Shown: piece after piece, positions 10,093-19,563 of the stretch
How positions within the stretch are numbered: position 1 is the stretch's first letter
Layout: the number at the start of each line of letters is the position of its first letter
Translations under genes and position numbers: made by a program
Notes under the pieces: model-generated
The model's input: the letters and a program-made list of their open reading frames with translations, nothing else
Told to the model about the DNA's origin: nothing
The model's database searches: none
Source: Actinokineospora spheciospongiae
Lineage (GTDB): Bacteria > Actinomycetota > Actinomycetes > Mycobacteriales > Pseudonocardiaceae
Direction: 5' to 3'
DNA: 42,285 nt
NCBI RefSeq assembly: GCF_000564855.1
Contig: NZ_AYXG01000209.1
Location: forward strand, 1 to 42,285

Positions 10093-11054
10093 CCGGTCGA
10101 CCGCTGCGCGCGGTCGCGCTGGGCGGCGGGCACGGGCTGCACGCCACCCTGACCGCGCTGCGCGGGATCACCGAGGACGTCACCGCCGTGGTCACCGTCG
10201 CCGACGACGGCGGCTCCTCCGGTCGGCTGCGCCGCGAGCTGGGCCTGCTGCCGCCGGGGGACCTGCGCAAGGCGCTGCTGGCGCTGGCGGGACCGGATTC
10301 CGGGCCGTGGGGCACGGTCTTCGGGCACCGCTTCGGCGGCACCGGCGCGCTCGCCGGGCACGCCGTGGGCAACCTGGTGCTCGCCGGGCTGCTGGAGACC
10401 GTGGGCGACCCGGTGGCCGCGCTCGCCGAGGCGGCCCGGCTGCTCGGCGTCGCGGGGCGGGTGCTGCCGATGTCACCCGAACCGGTGGACATCGAGGCGG
10501 ACGTGACCGGCCTGGCGGAGGACCCGGCGACCGTGCGGCACATCCGCGGGCAGGTCGCGGTGGCCACCACCCCGGGTCGGGTGCGCCGCATCCGGCTGCT
10601 GTCGGCCACCCGCCGGGGTGAACGCCCGACCGCCTGCGCCGAGGCCGTCGCGGCGGTCCTGGCCGCCGACGTGGTGCTGCTCGGCCCCGGTTCCTGGTTC
10701 ACCAGCGTGCTGCCGCACCTGATGGTGCCGGACCTGCACGACGCCCTGGTGCGGACCGGGGCCACCCGGGTCGTGGTGCTCAACCTGGTCCCCCAACCTG
10801 GGGAAACGGAGGGGTTCTCCCCGGAGCACCACCTCGACGTGCTGGCCGAGCACGCGCCCAGGCTGCGGGTGGACGCGGTGATCGCCGACGTGGACTCGGT
10901 GCCCGTCCCGGACCGGCTGCGCCAGGCGGCGAAGGCCCTGGGCGCGGACATCCGGCTCGACCACGTCGCCGCCGCCGACGCCGCCGACCGGCACGACCCG
11001 GCGGCCCTGGGGGCCAGCGTGACCCGCGCGGTGGCCACCGCGCTCGAACGGTGA
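10089..11054 (+). CDS. yvcK: YvcK/CofD-like protein (gluconeogenesis factor)
   Basis: 321 residues with the nucleotide-binding N-terminus LGGGHGLHATLTALR (GGGHG at 12-16), VTVADDGGSSGRLR, PPGDLRKAL, and the late motif LLGPGSWFTSVLPHL. These mark the CofD-like/YvcK family, which binds UDP-sugars. Homologues (CuvA in mycobacteria) affect cell-wall synthesis and growth on gluconeogenic carbon. GTG overlaps the rapZ stop by four bases. Confidence 0.94.
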   Translation: MTGRPLRAVALGGGHGLHATLTALRGITEDVTAVVTVADDGGSSGRLRRELGLLPPGDLRKALLALAGPDSGPWGTVFGHRFGGTGALAGHAVGNLVLAGLLETVGDPVAALAEAARLLGVAGRVLPMSPEPVDIEADVTGLAEDPATVRHIRGQVAVATTPGRVRRIRLLSATRRGERPTACAEAVAAVLAADVVLLGPGSWFTSVLPHLMVPDLHDALVRTGATRVVVLNLVPQPGETEGFSPEHHLDVLAEHAPRLRVDAVIADVDSVPVPDRLRQAAKALGADIRLDHVAAADAADRHDPAALGASVTRAVATALER

Positions 11055-11133
11055 GGGGCGCACGGACCGCGATGCGGCACGTGGTGGGATGTAGGCCGGG
11101 TACGCCCGGGACCGGGCCCGGAGAGGAGGACCA

Positions 11134-12120
11134 GTGGCGATGACCGCCGCAGTCAAGGACGAGCTGAGCAGGCTCACGGTGTCCAAGACCTGTTGCCGCC
11201 GGGCCGAGGTGTCCTCCCTGCTGCGCTTCGCGGGCGGGTTGCACATCGTCGCGGGCCGGGTGGTGGTCGAGGCCGAGCTGGACACCGGCGCGGCCGCGCG
11301 GCGGCTGCGCAAGGAGGTCCACGACCTCTACGGCCACCACGCCGACGTGCACGTGATCACCTCCGGGGGCCTGCGCAAGGGCACCCGCTACGTGGTCCGC
11401 GTGGTCAAGGACGGCGACGGCCTGGCCCGGCAGACCGGGCTGCTCGACCCGCGCGGCCGACCGGTGCGCGGCCTGCCCGCCCCGGTCGTCTCCGGCGGCG
11501 TGTGCGACGCCGAGGCCGCCTGGCGCGGGGCGTTCCTGGCGCACGGCTCGCTCACCGAGCCCGGCCGCTCCTCGGCGCTGGAGATCACCTGCCCCGGTCC
11601 GGAGGCCGCGCTGGCCATCGTCGGCGCCGCCCGCCGGATGGGCATCCAGGCCAAGTCGCGCGAGGTGCGCGGCGCCGACCGGGTCGTGGTCCGCGACGGC
11701 GACGCGATCAGCGCGCTGCTCACCCGCCTCGGCGCGCACTCCAGCGTGCTGGCCTGGGAGGAGCGCCGGATGCGCCGCGAGGTGCGCGCCACGGCCAACC
11801 GGCTGGCCAACTTCGACGACGCGAACCTGCGCCGGTCCGCGCGCGCCGCGGTGGCCGCGGCGGCCAGGGTGCAGCGGGCGATGGAGATCCTCGGCCCGGA
11901 GGCGCCCGAGCACCTCACCGCGGCGGGGGAGCTGCGGCTCAAGAACAAGCAGGCGTCGCTGGAGGAGCTGGGCCAGCTCTCCGAGCCGCCGATGACCAAG
12001 GACGCCGTCGCGGGCCGCATCCGCAGGCTGCTGGCCATGGCCGACAAGCGGGCCAAGGACCTCGGCCTGCCCGACACCGAGTCCGCGGTCACCCCGGACA
12101 TGCTCGAGGCCGACGCCTGA
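11134..12120 (+). CDS. whiA: Sporulation transcription regulator WhiA
   Basis: 328 residues. N-terminal degenerate LAGLIDADG homing-endonuclease fold (residues about 5-200, [23 protein letters not shown]) and C-terminal helix-turn-helix ([30 protein letters not shown]). In Streptomyces, WhiA with WhiB controls division genes during sporulation; orthologues exist in almost all Gram-positives. The GTG start is preceded by GAGAGGAGGA. It is separated from yvcK by 79 bp that may hold its own promoter. A strong hairpin follows the stop. Confidence 0.96.
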   Translation: MAMTAAVKDELSRLTVSKTCCRRAEVSSLLRFAGGLHIVAGRVVVEAELDTGAAARRLRKEVHDLYGHHADVHVITSGGLRKGTRYVVRVVKDGDGLARQTGLLDPRGRPVRGLPAPVVSGGVCDAEAAWRGAFLAHGSLTEPGRSSALEITCPGPEAALAIVGAARRMGIQAKSREVRGADRVVVRDGDAISALLTRLGAHSSVLAWEERRMRREVRATANRLANFDDANLRRSARAAVAAAARVQRAMEILGPEAPEHLTAAGELRLKNKQASLEELGQLSEPPMTKDAVAGRIRRLLAMADKRAKDLGLPDTESAVTPDMLEADA

Positions 12121-12121
12121 G

Positions 12122-12148
12122 GCGGTTCCCGCCCCGGGCGGGAACCGC
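12122..12148 (+). terminator. whiA terminator hairpin
   Basis: GCGGTTCCCGCC (12122-12133) pairs perfectly with GGCGGGAACCGC (12137-12148) around a 3-nt loop, starting 2 nt after the whiA stop. There is no T tract. Confidence 0.75.
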
Positions 12149-12327
12149 GCGGGTGAGCACCGCTCGGTTCAGCGGTCCACCGTCGGTGGATCTTGGTCGG
12201 GAATCACCGACCGTCGCCAGAATTTGTGACCTGGGTCTCATCGTGTATCCGGGGTGGCACCCGGAACTCTTCTACTGGTGTGAGGCTCGGGTGCCGCTTG
12301 GGGGAGGGGCATCCGGGATGGGGGAGA
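12149..12327 (+). ncRNA. Candidate intergenic small RNA or leader between whiA and gap
   Basis: No protein gene is convincing here. The stretch lies between the whiA hairpin and a second, stronger terminator (12328-12378), so any transcript ending there must begin in this gap. It contains an 8-bp inverted repeat, GGCACCCG (12256-12263) with CGGGTGCC (12288-12295) and a 24-nt loop. It is less GC-biased than the flanking genes around 12215-12285. TTGGTC (12193-12198) and CAGAAT (12218-12223) are weak promoter-like hexamers. RNA family not recognised. Confidence 0.3.
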
Positions 12328-12378
12328 CGGAGCGGGGTTCACCGGGCGTGGGGGTCGGTGAACCCCGCTCCGCTGTTT
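12328..12378 (+). terminator. Strong intrinsic terminator
   Basis: CGGAGCGGGGTTCACCG (12328-12344) and its exact complement (12356-12372) form a 17-bp perfect stem with an 11-nt loop, followed within 2 nt by TTTT. It lies about 200 bp after the whiA terminator and 250 bp before gap, so it does not end either gene directly. Confidence 0.75.
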
Positions 12379-12484
12379 TCCGGGGGTTGTCCAGGGGTGG
12401 CGGCCGAGCGGTGTCCGAAGGTCGCGCGGGCGCACGAGCCGGGGGCGGCGGGTGCGCGCCCGGAGACAAAAACCACGCCGCGCG

Positions 12485-12526
12485 CAGATCGGTCTGGCGA
12501 TCACCACACCGATCTGATTCGATAAA
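12485..12526 (+). promoter_or_regulatory. Candidate operator and promoter upstream of gap
   Basis: CAGATCGGT (12485-12493) and ACCGATCTG (12508-12516) form a perfect 9-bp inverted repeat spaced by 14 bp. It is followed at once by the AT-rich GATAAA (12521-12526), a possible -10. Placement suggests a repressor or activator controlling the gap-pgk-tpiA operon, in the way CggR or GapR-type regulators do elsewhere; the binding protein is unknown. Confidence 0.5.
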
Positions 12527-12570
12527 GAGAGACCGCTGACCTCCTGACCTGCGTCCGGCCGTCCGGGCGC

Positions 12571-13632
<1,062 letters not shown>

Positions 13633-13643
13633 GACGGACCACA

Positions 13644-14831
13644 GTGAAAACCCTGGACGACCTGATCGCCGAGGGTGTGGCGGGTCGGCGCGTGCTCGTG
13701 CGCGCCGACCTCAACGTCCCCCTCGACGGCGACACCATCACCGACGACGGCCGGATCAAGGCCGCCCTGCCGACGCTGCGCGCGCTCACCGGCGCGGGCG
13801 CCAAGGTCGTGGTGGCCGCGCACCTGGGCCGCCCCAAGGGCACCCCGGACAGGAAGTACTCGCTGGCCCCGGTCGCCGCGCGGCTGGCCGACCTGCTCGG
13901 CAGCACGGTCGTGCTGGCCGCCGACGTGGTCGGCGAGTCGGCGAAGACCGAGGTCGCCAAGCTGCCCGACGGCGGGGTGCTGCTGCTGGAGAACGTCCGC
14001 TTCGAACCGGGCGAGACCAGCAAGGACGAGGCCGAGCGCGGCGCGCTCGCCGACGCCTACGCGGCGCTGGCGGACGTGTTCGTCTCCGACGGCTTCGGCG
14101 TGGTGCACCGCAAGCAGGCCTCGGTCTACGACGTCGCCACCCGGCTCCCCGCCTACGCCGGTGGTCTGGTGCTGGCCGAGGTCGAGGTGCTCAAGCAGCT
14201 CACCGGTGAGCCCCGGCGCCCGTACGTGGTGGCGCTGGGCGGGTCGAAGGTGTCGGACAAGCTGGCCGTGATCGAGTCGCTGCTGCCCAAGGTGGACGCG
14301 ATCCTCGTCGGCGGCGGCATGTGCTTCACCTTCCTGGCCGCCGAGGGCCTCGGCGTCGGCGACTCGCTGCTGGAAGCCGACATGATCGACACCTGCAAGA
14401 AGCTGCTGGCCGAGCACCCCGGCAAGGTCCTGCTGCCCGCCGACGTGGTCATCGCCGACGACTTCTCCGCCGAGGCGAACACCCAGACCGTGCTCGCGGC
14501 CAACATCCGCGAGGGGTGGAAGGGCCTGGACATCGGCCCGATCACCGTCGAGCGGTACTCCGACGTCATCGCGGGCGCGGGCACCGTGTTCTGGAACGGC
14601 CCGATGGGCGTGTTCGAGCTGGCCCCGTTCGCCGAGGGCACCCGCGGCGTGGCCAAGGCCATCGTCGACTCCCCGGCCTACTCGGTCGTCGGCGGCGGCG
14701 ACTCGGCGGCCGCGGTGCGGCTGCTGGGCCTGCCCGAGGACGGCTTCTCGCACATCTCGACCGGCGGCGGCGCGTCGCTGGAGTACCTGGAGGGCAAGGA
14801 ACTCCCCGGCGTCGCTGTGCTGGAGGCGTGA
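13644..14831 (+). CDS. pgk: Phosphoglycerate kinase
   Basis: Transfers phosphate from 1,3-bisphosphoglycerate to ADP. The N-terminal substrate site [13 protein letters not shown] and AAHLGRPKG, the hinge [10 protein letters not shown], and the ATP-side motifs [10 protein letters not shown] and VGGGDSAAA are all present. 395 residues, normal. GTG start 11 nt after gap. The terminal TGA shares one base with the tpiA ATG (TGATG), indicating coupling. Confidence 0.97.
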   Translation: MKTLDDLIAEGVAGRRVLVRADLNVPLDGDTITDDGRIKAALPTLRALTGAGAKVVVAAHLGRPKGTPDRKYSLAPVAARLADLLGSTVVLAADVVGESAKTEVAKLPDGGVLLLENVRFEPGETSKDEAERGALADAYAALADVFVSDGFGVVHRKQASVYDVATRLPAYAGGLVLAEVEVLKQLTGEPRRPYVVALGGSKVSDKLAVIESLLPKVDAILVGGGMCFTFLAAEGLGVGDSLLEADMIDTCKKLLAEHPGKVLLPADVVIADDFSAEANTQTVLAANIREGWKGLDIGPITVERYSDVIAGAGTVFWNGPMGVFELAPFAEGTRGVAKAIVDSPAYSVVGGGDSAAAVRLLGLPEDGFSHISTGGGASLEYLEGKELPGVAVLEA

Positions 14832-15616
14832 TGGCCAGGCAGGTCCTCATCGCGGGCAACTGGAAGATGAACCTCAACCACCTCGAGGCCATCGCCCTGG
14901 TGCAGAAGATCGCGTTCTCGCTGCCGGAGAAGTACTACGCGAAGGTGGAGGTGGCCGTGCTGCCGCCGTTCACCGACATCCGCTCCATCCAGACCATGGT
15001 GGACGGCGACAAGCTCCTGCTGCGCTACGGCGCCCAGGACGTGTCGAGGTACGACTCCGGCGCCTACACCGGCGAGGTCTCCGGACCCATGCTGGCCAAG
15101 CTCGGCTGCTCGTACGTGACGGTCGGGCACTCCGAGCGCCGCGAGTACCACGGCGAGACCGACGAACTGGTCAACGCCAAGGTCAAGGCGGCCCTCAAGC
15201 ACGGCATCGCCCCGATCCTGTGCCTGGGCGAGCGGCTGGAGGTCCGCGAGGCGGGCGGCCACGTCGACCACTGCACGGAGCAGTTGGTGGCCGGGCTCAA
15301 GGGCCTCAAGGCCGACGCGGTGTCCAAGGTCGTGGTGGCCTACGAACCGGTGTGGGCCATCGGCACCGGCAAGGTCGCCACCGCCACCGACGCCCAGGAG
15401 GTCTGCAAGGCCCTGCGCGGCAAGCTCGCCGAGAAGTACGGCGACGAGGTCGCCTCGGCCGTGCGCGTCCTCTACGGCGGTTCGGTGAAGTCGGGCAGCA
15501 TCGGCGAACTGGTCGCCCAGGAGGACATCGACGGCGCCCTCGTCGGCGGCGCCAGCCTCCAGGCGGACGAGTTCACCAAGCTCTGCGCCCTGGCGGCGGG
15601 CGGCCCGCTGCCGTAG
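14831..15616 (+). CDS. tpiA: Triosephosphate isomerase
   Basis: Interconverts dihydroxyacetone phosphate and glyceraldehyde 3-phosphate. Catalytic residues are visible: K in AGNWKMN (residue 12), H100 in VGHSERRE and E172 in [12 protein letters not shown]. The phosphate loop YGGSVK is present. 261 residues. Last gene of the operon, closed by a strong hairpin. Confidence 0.97.
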   Translation: MARQVLIAGNWKMNLNHLEAIALVQKIAFSLPEKYYAKVEVAVLPPFTDIRSIQTMVDGDKLLLRYGAQDVSRYDSGAYTGEVSGPMLAKLGCSYVTVGHSERREYHGETDELVNAKVKAALKHGIAPILCLGERLEVREAGGHVDHCTEQLVAGLKGLKADAVSKVVVAYEPVWAIGTGKVATATDAQEVCKALRGKLAEKYGDEVASAVRVLYGGSVKSGSIGELVAQEDIDGALVGGASLQADEFTKLCALAAGGPLP

Positions 15617-15632
15617 TCGCAGTTCGGTCGTC

Positions 15633-15663
15633 AGGGGCGCCGGGGGATTCCCCCGGCGCCCCT
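15633..15663. terminator. Terminator between convergent tpiA and beta-lactamase-like gene
   Basis: AGGGGCGCCGGGGG and CCCCCGGCGCCCCT form a 14-bp perfect stem around ATT. It lies 17 nt after the tpiA stop and 8 nt from the convergent gene's stop, so it can serve both directions. Confidence 0.8.
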
Positions 15664-15670
15664 GCGCCTT

Positions 15671-16981
15671 TCAGAGGACCCGGTGGGCGGCGGCGCCGTT
15701 GTGCAGGAAGCGGGCGCGGCCGTGCCCGTCGGAGCCGACCAGGGACAGGACCTGGTGGGCGCCCGCCCGGGGTTCGGCGGTGATGATCGCGCTGTCGTCG
15801 AGGCGGACGACCTCGAAGCGGTCCTCGGACTTGCCGAGGAAGGACCTGGCGAGGTCGTTGCTCGGGCGCTGGACCAGGAACGCGCGGTCGCCGTCGGTGG
15901 TGAGGGTGGTGTCGTACAGGGTGGTGCGGTAGGTGCCGCACATGCGGTCGGCGTCGATCGGGGTGGGGTCCGCGGGCGGTACGGGCGGTGGTGTCGTCTC
16001 GACGCCCGCGAGGTTCCCGAGCGCCGCGCTGAGGATGTCGTGGGCCAGCGGCTCGCCGCGCGTGCTGTTGGTCAGCACGGCCACCGCCACACCGGCCGAG
16101 GGGGCGACGCGCAGGAATGCCTTCTGCCCCTTGGAAACCCCGGTGTGCCCGACGACGCCGTCGCGGTGGAGCATCCAGCCGAGCCCCCAGCCGAGGATGC
16201 CGCCGCCGAAGTCCGGGACGGAGGCGAGCTGGGGTTCGCGCAGCGCCGCAAGAGCCGGGGCGGTCAGGTGCAGCCGGACGAACTCCATCAGCTCGCGCGC
16301 GCTCATCGCGAGGTAGGACCCGCTGGCCGCGGCGTAGTAGGACACCGCCCACGTCGTCGTGGGCACGAGTTCCCCACCCACCTCGACGTGGCCGATGGCG
16401 GCGCGGTGCAGGATCGCCTCCTCCGCGTCGGTGGCGACGGTGCGCAGCCCCAGCGGTCTCACCAGGCGTTCGCGGAGCACGTCGTGGAACGGCTTGCCGC
16501 GCAACACCTCCACCAGCCTGCCGAGCACCGCGAACCCGCTGTTGGAGTAGGAGAAGACGGTGCCCGGCGGGAAGGGGTGCACCGCGTCGGCGAGGGTGGC
16601 GACGAACTTCTCGACCGCGTCGTCGTTGCGGCCGGTGTCGATGAAGTGGTTGCCGTCGACGCCGCCGGTGTGGGTGAGCAGGTGACGGGCGGTCAGCGAC
16701 CCGGTCGCGCCCGGGTCGCTCAGCCGGAAGCCGGGGATGTAGTCGCGAAGGGCGCGGTCGAGGTCCAGGACACCGTCGTCCACCAACTGCTGGATGAGCG
16801 TGGCCGTCCAGACCTTGGTGATCGACCCGATCTTGAACACCGAGTCGGCCGTCACCTCGACCCGCGTGCGCAGGCTCAACACGCCCGCGGCCTCGTCCCG
16901 GATCTCCCCGCCCGCCAGCACGGCCACCTGCGCGCCCGGCACGTCGTACTCCGCGATCAGCTCGCTCAGATCCCACCCCAT
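15671..16981 (-). CDS. Serine beta-lactamase-family hydrolase (class C-like)
   Basis: 436 residues. The class C/esterase motifs are S53-x-x-K56 (GSITK), Y145-S-N (FSYSNSGF) and the KTG-box variant HTG in VVGHTGVSKG, all in normal order. No signal peptide is seen, so it is probably cytoplasmic. The last 100 residues form an extra beta-rich domain (MCGTYRTTLYDTTL onward), as in esterase or peptidase relatives. True beta-lactam resistance is therefore uncertain; a D-aminopeptidase, esterase or similar role is as likely. ATG start. It sits in the accessory insert after tpiA. Confidence 0.85.
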   Translation of the reverse strand: MGWDLSELIAEYDVPGAQVAVLAGGEIRDEAAGVLSLRTRVEVTADSVFKIGSITKVWTATLIQQLVDDGVLDLDRALRDYIPGFRLSDPGATGSLTARHLLTHTGGVDGNHFIDTGRNDDAVEKFVATLADAVHPFPPGTVFSYSNSGFAVLGRLVEVLRGKPFHDVLRERLVRPLGLRTVATDAEEAILHRAAIGHVEVGGELVPTTTWAVSYYAAASGSYLAMSARELMEFVRLHLTAPALAALREPQLASVPDFGGGILGWGLGWMLHRDGVVGHTGVSKGQKAFLRVAPSAGVAVAVLTNSTRGEPLAHDILSAALGNLAGVETTPPPVPPADPTPIDADRMCGTYRTTLYDTTLTTDGDRAFLVQRPSNDLARSFLGKSEDRFEVVRLDDSAIITAEPRAGAHQVLSLVGSDGHGRARFLHNGAAAHRVL

Positions 16982-16990
16982 CCCGCCAGC

Positions 16991-17384
16991 CTAGAGGTGA
17001 GCCGGCAACACATCCCGAGCCCGCCACGCCCGGTGCAGCAGCGTCAGCCCGTTCGCCGACAGCCGGGGGTCCAGGCGGCGGATCGCCTCGGCCGTGAACG
17101 GGATGTGCCTGCCACCCCGCCCGACAACCCGCCCCTCGTCGTTGACCGCCACCATCCCCGCGAACAACCGGTCGAACACCGGGGCGTCGAGCACGGCCAC
17201 GGTGAGCTGCTGCACCCCCGAGTTCCAGCGGCTCCACCACCAGCCCGAAGTGCCACAGCCGCAGGCCCCCGCCCGCCCGGGGGGTGATCCCGGTGAGCCG
17301 TTAGCTCAGCCGGTTCTCCAGCTTGCGTCCGCGTGCCCCGGGCGCCTGCCGGACCCGCAACCACTCTGCTTGCTCAACAGCCAT
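16991..17384 (-). pseudogene. Broken gene of unknown family (internal stop plus frameshift)
   Basis: Reading from ATG 17384, the frame gives MAVEQAEWLRVRQAPGAR and then a TAA at 17301-17303. The same frame continues with plausible protein (RLTGITPRAGGG, LRLWHFGLVVEPLEL). Near a run of five G at about 17217-17221 the coding signal moves to another frame, which continues VQQLTVAVLDAPVFDRLFAG to the stop near 16991. Codon use is actinobacterial in each piece. I do not recognise the family. A downstream start (VQQLTV) could still make a 74-residue product. A sequencing error in the G run could explain the frameshift but not the TAA. Confidence 0.5.
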
Positions 17385-17443
17385 TCGCTTACCTGCTGGT
17401 GTCTTGCCCCGGTGGGCGGGCCGGGAGCCCGCCCACCACGGCG

Positions 17444-18580
17444 TCAGAAGGGCGTGGCGGTGACCGTCATCGTCCTGGGGGCGCCGTCTTCGATGTACGG
17501 GGCGTGTTCGCACACGTCGTCGAAGGCGAAGCCGTAGGCCTTTCTGTCCACTGTGTTCTCGTGCATGATCCGCGAGTAGTGGTTGCACTGGGCGATCCGG
17601 TAGTACGACCCGGCGTCGGTGACGGGTTGCTGTGGGGTGTTGAGCAGGATGCCCCGGTTGAGTCCGGCGCCCAGTACCGCCGCCACCGGGCCGGTGACCC
17701 CGTCGTTGGGGGCGGCGAGGGTGCCGTCGCAGAACAGGACGTCGCGCGTGGAGGGCTTGGCGAACGCGCGCACCCCCCGGTCGAACACGAACAGGTCGCC
17801 CTGGACGCGGCCGGTGAACGTGGTGTTGTTGGCGTTGACCACCATGTTCTGGCCTCGATAGCGGGACCAGACCTCGTCGATGTGGCCTGCCAGGTAACCA
17901 CCGGAGAAGCGGCCCGCGTTCAGGCCGTGGCCGGGGGCGATGACCCGGAGGTCGTCGATCACCAGGTTCGAGAAGCCCGACTGGGCGCGCATGGACTGGA
18001 ACACCCGGGATCGGCCGCCCGCGACGAGCCGTCCGGCGGACTGGGTGCGGTTGCCCACGAGGTCGATGCTCATCGGCACCGACAGCATGTCGACCATCGT
18101 GGTGTTGCAGTGCATCCCGGAGCCGTCGTAGGTGAACTCCACGCAGTCGTGCAGGACGCGGTAGTTCGGGTCGGTGCTGACCCAGCCCGCCGGGTACGCC
18201 AGGGCGTCGCCGGGGTTGGCGCGGAACTTGAGCTTGTCGCCGACCGACAGGTAGATCCGGCCGGACATGCCCTGCGGCAGGGGGATGGTGCGGCTGCCGT
18301 TGACCGCGATCGCGTAGTCGGTGTAGCCGTCGCCGCCGTTGTCGGCGGTGGAGACCGGGACCAGGGCGCCGTCGGCGGTGACTCGGGACTGCCTGCCGGT
18401 GGCGAGGTTGGTGCCGACGACGTAGGCCCACAGGGTCTTGCCCGCGTGGGCGCCGGTGCTGTTGACCAGGGTCAGGGCGAGGGACGCGCGGGGCGTGGCG
18501 GACGCGAGCGCGGAGCCCGTGAACGGTGCGGTGGCGGCTGCGGCGGCGAGGCCGCCGAGGAGGGTCCTCCGGGTGATCAT
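17444..18580 (-). CDS. Secreted GH64 endo-beta-1,3-glucanase
   Basis: 378 residues. The N-terminus MITRRTLLGGLAAAAATAP is a Tat-type signal peptide ending near ALA-SA. The mature protein matches glycoside hydrolase family 64 (thaumatin-like beta-1,3-glucanases that release laminaripentaose): WAYVVGTN early, YLSVGDKLKF, LHDCVEFTYDG, and the C-terminal KAYGFAFDDVCEHAPYIED. No carbohydrate-binding module is attached. Probable role is degrading fungal or plant beta-1,3-glucan outside the cell. GGGAG lies 7 nt before ATG. Confidence 0.87.
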   Translation of the reverse strand: MITRRTLLGGLAAAAATAPFTGSALASATPRASLALTLVNSTGAHAGKTLWAYVVGTNLATGRQSRVTADGALVPVSTADNGGDGYTDYAIAVNGSRTIPLPQGMSGRIYLSVGDKLKFRANPGDALAYPAGWVSTDPNYRVLHDCVEFTYDGSGMHCNTTMVDMLSVPMSIDLVGNRTQSAGRLVAGGRSRVFQSMRAQSGFSNLVIDDLRVIAPGHGLNAGRFSGGYLAGHIDEVWSRYRGQNMVVNANNTTFTGRVQGDLFVFDRGVRAFAKPSTRDVLFCDGTLAAPNDGVTGPVAAVLGAGLNRGILLNTPQQPVTDAGSYYRIAQCNHYSRIMHENTVDRKAYGFAFDDVCEHAPYIEDGAPRTMTVTATPF

Positions 18581-18623
18581 CGGCCGACTCCCTTGTTGGA
18601 CGACGGGGTGCGGGGGTGGGTCG

Positions 18624-18656
18624 AGTATCGGCCCGGTTTGTTCTGAAACACAACAA
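18624..18656 (-). promoter_or_regulatory. Probable promoter of the GH64 gene with inverted repeat
   Basis: On the minus strand TTGTGT and GATACT are spaced by 18 bp and lie about 44 nt before the start codon. TTGTT-N9-AACAA (18638-18656) is an inverted repeat covering the -35 side, a candidate operator for substrate-dependent control. Confidence 0.4.
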
Positions 18657-18790
18657 ATTCGCCCGAATGGTCCAGACCAACCCGGTACTGCACGTGCGTC
18701 CGCACGAGCTTCGGCGCCTGCGGCAAAAGGGCGGCGGAACTGCGGGACTTCCGTTGTGGGGCGGTGGTCGAACTCGGCGCGGTCACCAGG

Positions 18791-18796
18791 TAGCCT
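18791..18796 (+). promoter_or_regulatory. Probable -10 of secG
   Basis: TAGCCT lies 33 nt before the secG ATG, with TCGAAC 17 bp further upstream. It is the only good -10 candidate in the gap after the divergent GH64 gene. Confidence 0.35.
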
Positions 18797-18828
18797 GTGT
18801 TCTCCACCGTCTCGACAGCGAGGATGAA

Positions 18829-19068
18829 ATGACTGCTGTTCTGATCCTGCAGATCGCGCTCATCGTCACCAGCCTGCTGCTGATCCTGCTGGTGCTGCTG
18901 CATCGCGGTCGGGGTGGCGGCCTCTCCTCGCTGTTCGGGGGTGGGATGCAGTCGAGCCTCTCCGGTTCGAGCGTCGTCGAGAAGAACCTGGACCGGATCA
19001 CCCTGTTCGTGGGCTCGATCTGGATCATCTGCGTCGTCGGCCTCGGGCTGCTGGTCAAGGTTTCCTGA
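18829..19068 (+). CDS. secG: Protein translocase subunit SecG
   Basis: 79 residues with two transmembrane helices (residues about 2-23 and 55-76) flanking the cytoplasmic loop HRGRGGGLSSLFGGGMQSSL, the SecG signature. Part of the SecYEG channel. Short, complete and at the conserved place after the gap-pgk-tpi block, though two accessory genes now separate them. GAGG precedes the ATG. A T-tailed terminator follows. Confidence 0.95.
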   Translation: MTAVLILQIALIVTSLLLILLVLLHRGRGGGLSSLFGGGMQSSLSGSSVVEKNLDRITLFVGSIWIICVVGLGLLVKVS

Positions 19069-19071
19069 GTG

Positions 19072-19099
19072 CGCCCCCACCATGGGGGCGTTTCGTTTT
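19072..19099 (+). terminator. secG intrinsic terminator
   Basis: CGCCCCC and GGGGGCG form a 7-bp stem around ACCAT, followed by TTTCGTTTT, 3 nt after the stop. Confidence 0.85.
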
Positions 19100-19158
19100 C
19101 CGTGATCCGGCGTGGGCATGGCGCCGGGTCGAATCACGCGGTGGGGGTGTGAACATCA

Positions 19159-19500
19159 ATGGCCGGTGGCAACGCGATCCGGGGCACCCGGGTCGGTGCT
19201 GGTCCGATGGGTGAGTCCGAGCGCGGTGAGTCGGCACCCCGTCAGCGGGTGTCCTACTGGTGCGCGAACGGGCACGAGTCCCGTCCCTCGTTCGCCCTGG
19301 AAGCCGAGCGGCCCGAGTCGTGGGACTGCCCACGGTGCGGTCTCCCCGGCGGGCTGGACGAGCAGGCGCCGCCCAAGGCGCCGCGCAACGAGCCCTACAA
19401 GACGCACCTGGCGTACGTGAAGGAACGCCGCTCCGACGAGGACGGCGAGGCCATCCTCGCCGAAGCCCTCGCCAAGCTGCGCGCCAAGCGCGAGCTGTAG
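19159..19500 (+). CDS. rbpA: RNA polymerase-binding protein RbpA
   Basis: 113 residues. Actinobacterial RbpA binds group I/II sigma factors and stabilises the open complex, and it influences rifampicin response. Family marks: IRGTRVG near the N-terminus, APRQRVSYWC, PESWDCPRCG and the sigma-interacting tail PYKTHLAYVKERRSDEDGEAIL. C35, H39, C57 and C60 form a zinc site as in Streptomyces RbpA, whereas the M. tuberculosis protein has lost it. An imperfect inverted repeat (CGTGATCCGGCG at 19101-19112 with CGCCGG and ATCACG at 19122-19138) lies upstream and may be regulatory. Confidence 0.93.
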   Translation: MAGGNAIRGTRVGAGPMGESERGESAPRQRVSYWCANGHESRPSFALEAERPESWDCPRCGLPGGLDEQAPPKAPRNEPYKTHLAYVKERRSDEDGEAILAEALAKLRAKREL

Positions 19501-19512
19501 GCGACACGCGCC

Positions 19513-19545
19513 AGACCCCGCCCCGGAACCCCGGGAGCGGGGTCT
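19513..19545. terminator. Terminator between rbpA and the convergent kinase gene
   Basis: AGACCCCGC (19513-19521) pairs with GCGGGGTCT (19537-19545), with an inner CCCGG/CCGGG extension. It lies between two convergent stops. Confidence 0.7.
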
Positions 19546-19563
19546 CGTGCGTTCCGGCCCCGC

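Noticed and set aside
12230-12330. tRNA gene in the whiA-gap interval
   Set aside because: No GTTCRA T-loop, no cloverleaf pairing and no CCA-adjacent acceptor stem could be found.
12250-12330. Actinobacterial 6C RNA motif on the minus strand
   Set aside because: There are two C-rich runs of only five C, and they are not placed in clear hairpin loops.
15573-17287. Long open frames on both strands across the beta-lactamase-like gene (555 and 534 codons)
   Set aside because: Only the 436-residue frame has ordered catalytic motifs; the others are Arg/Pro-rich and lack family features.
18824-18832. ATGAAATGA mini-frame overlapping the secG start as a regulatory peptide
   Set aside because: It is two codons long and is probably chance overlap with the secG ATG.
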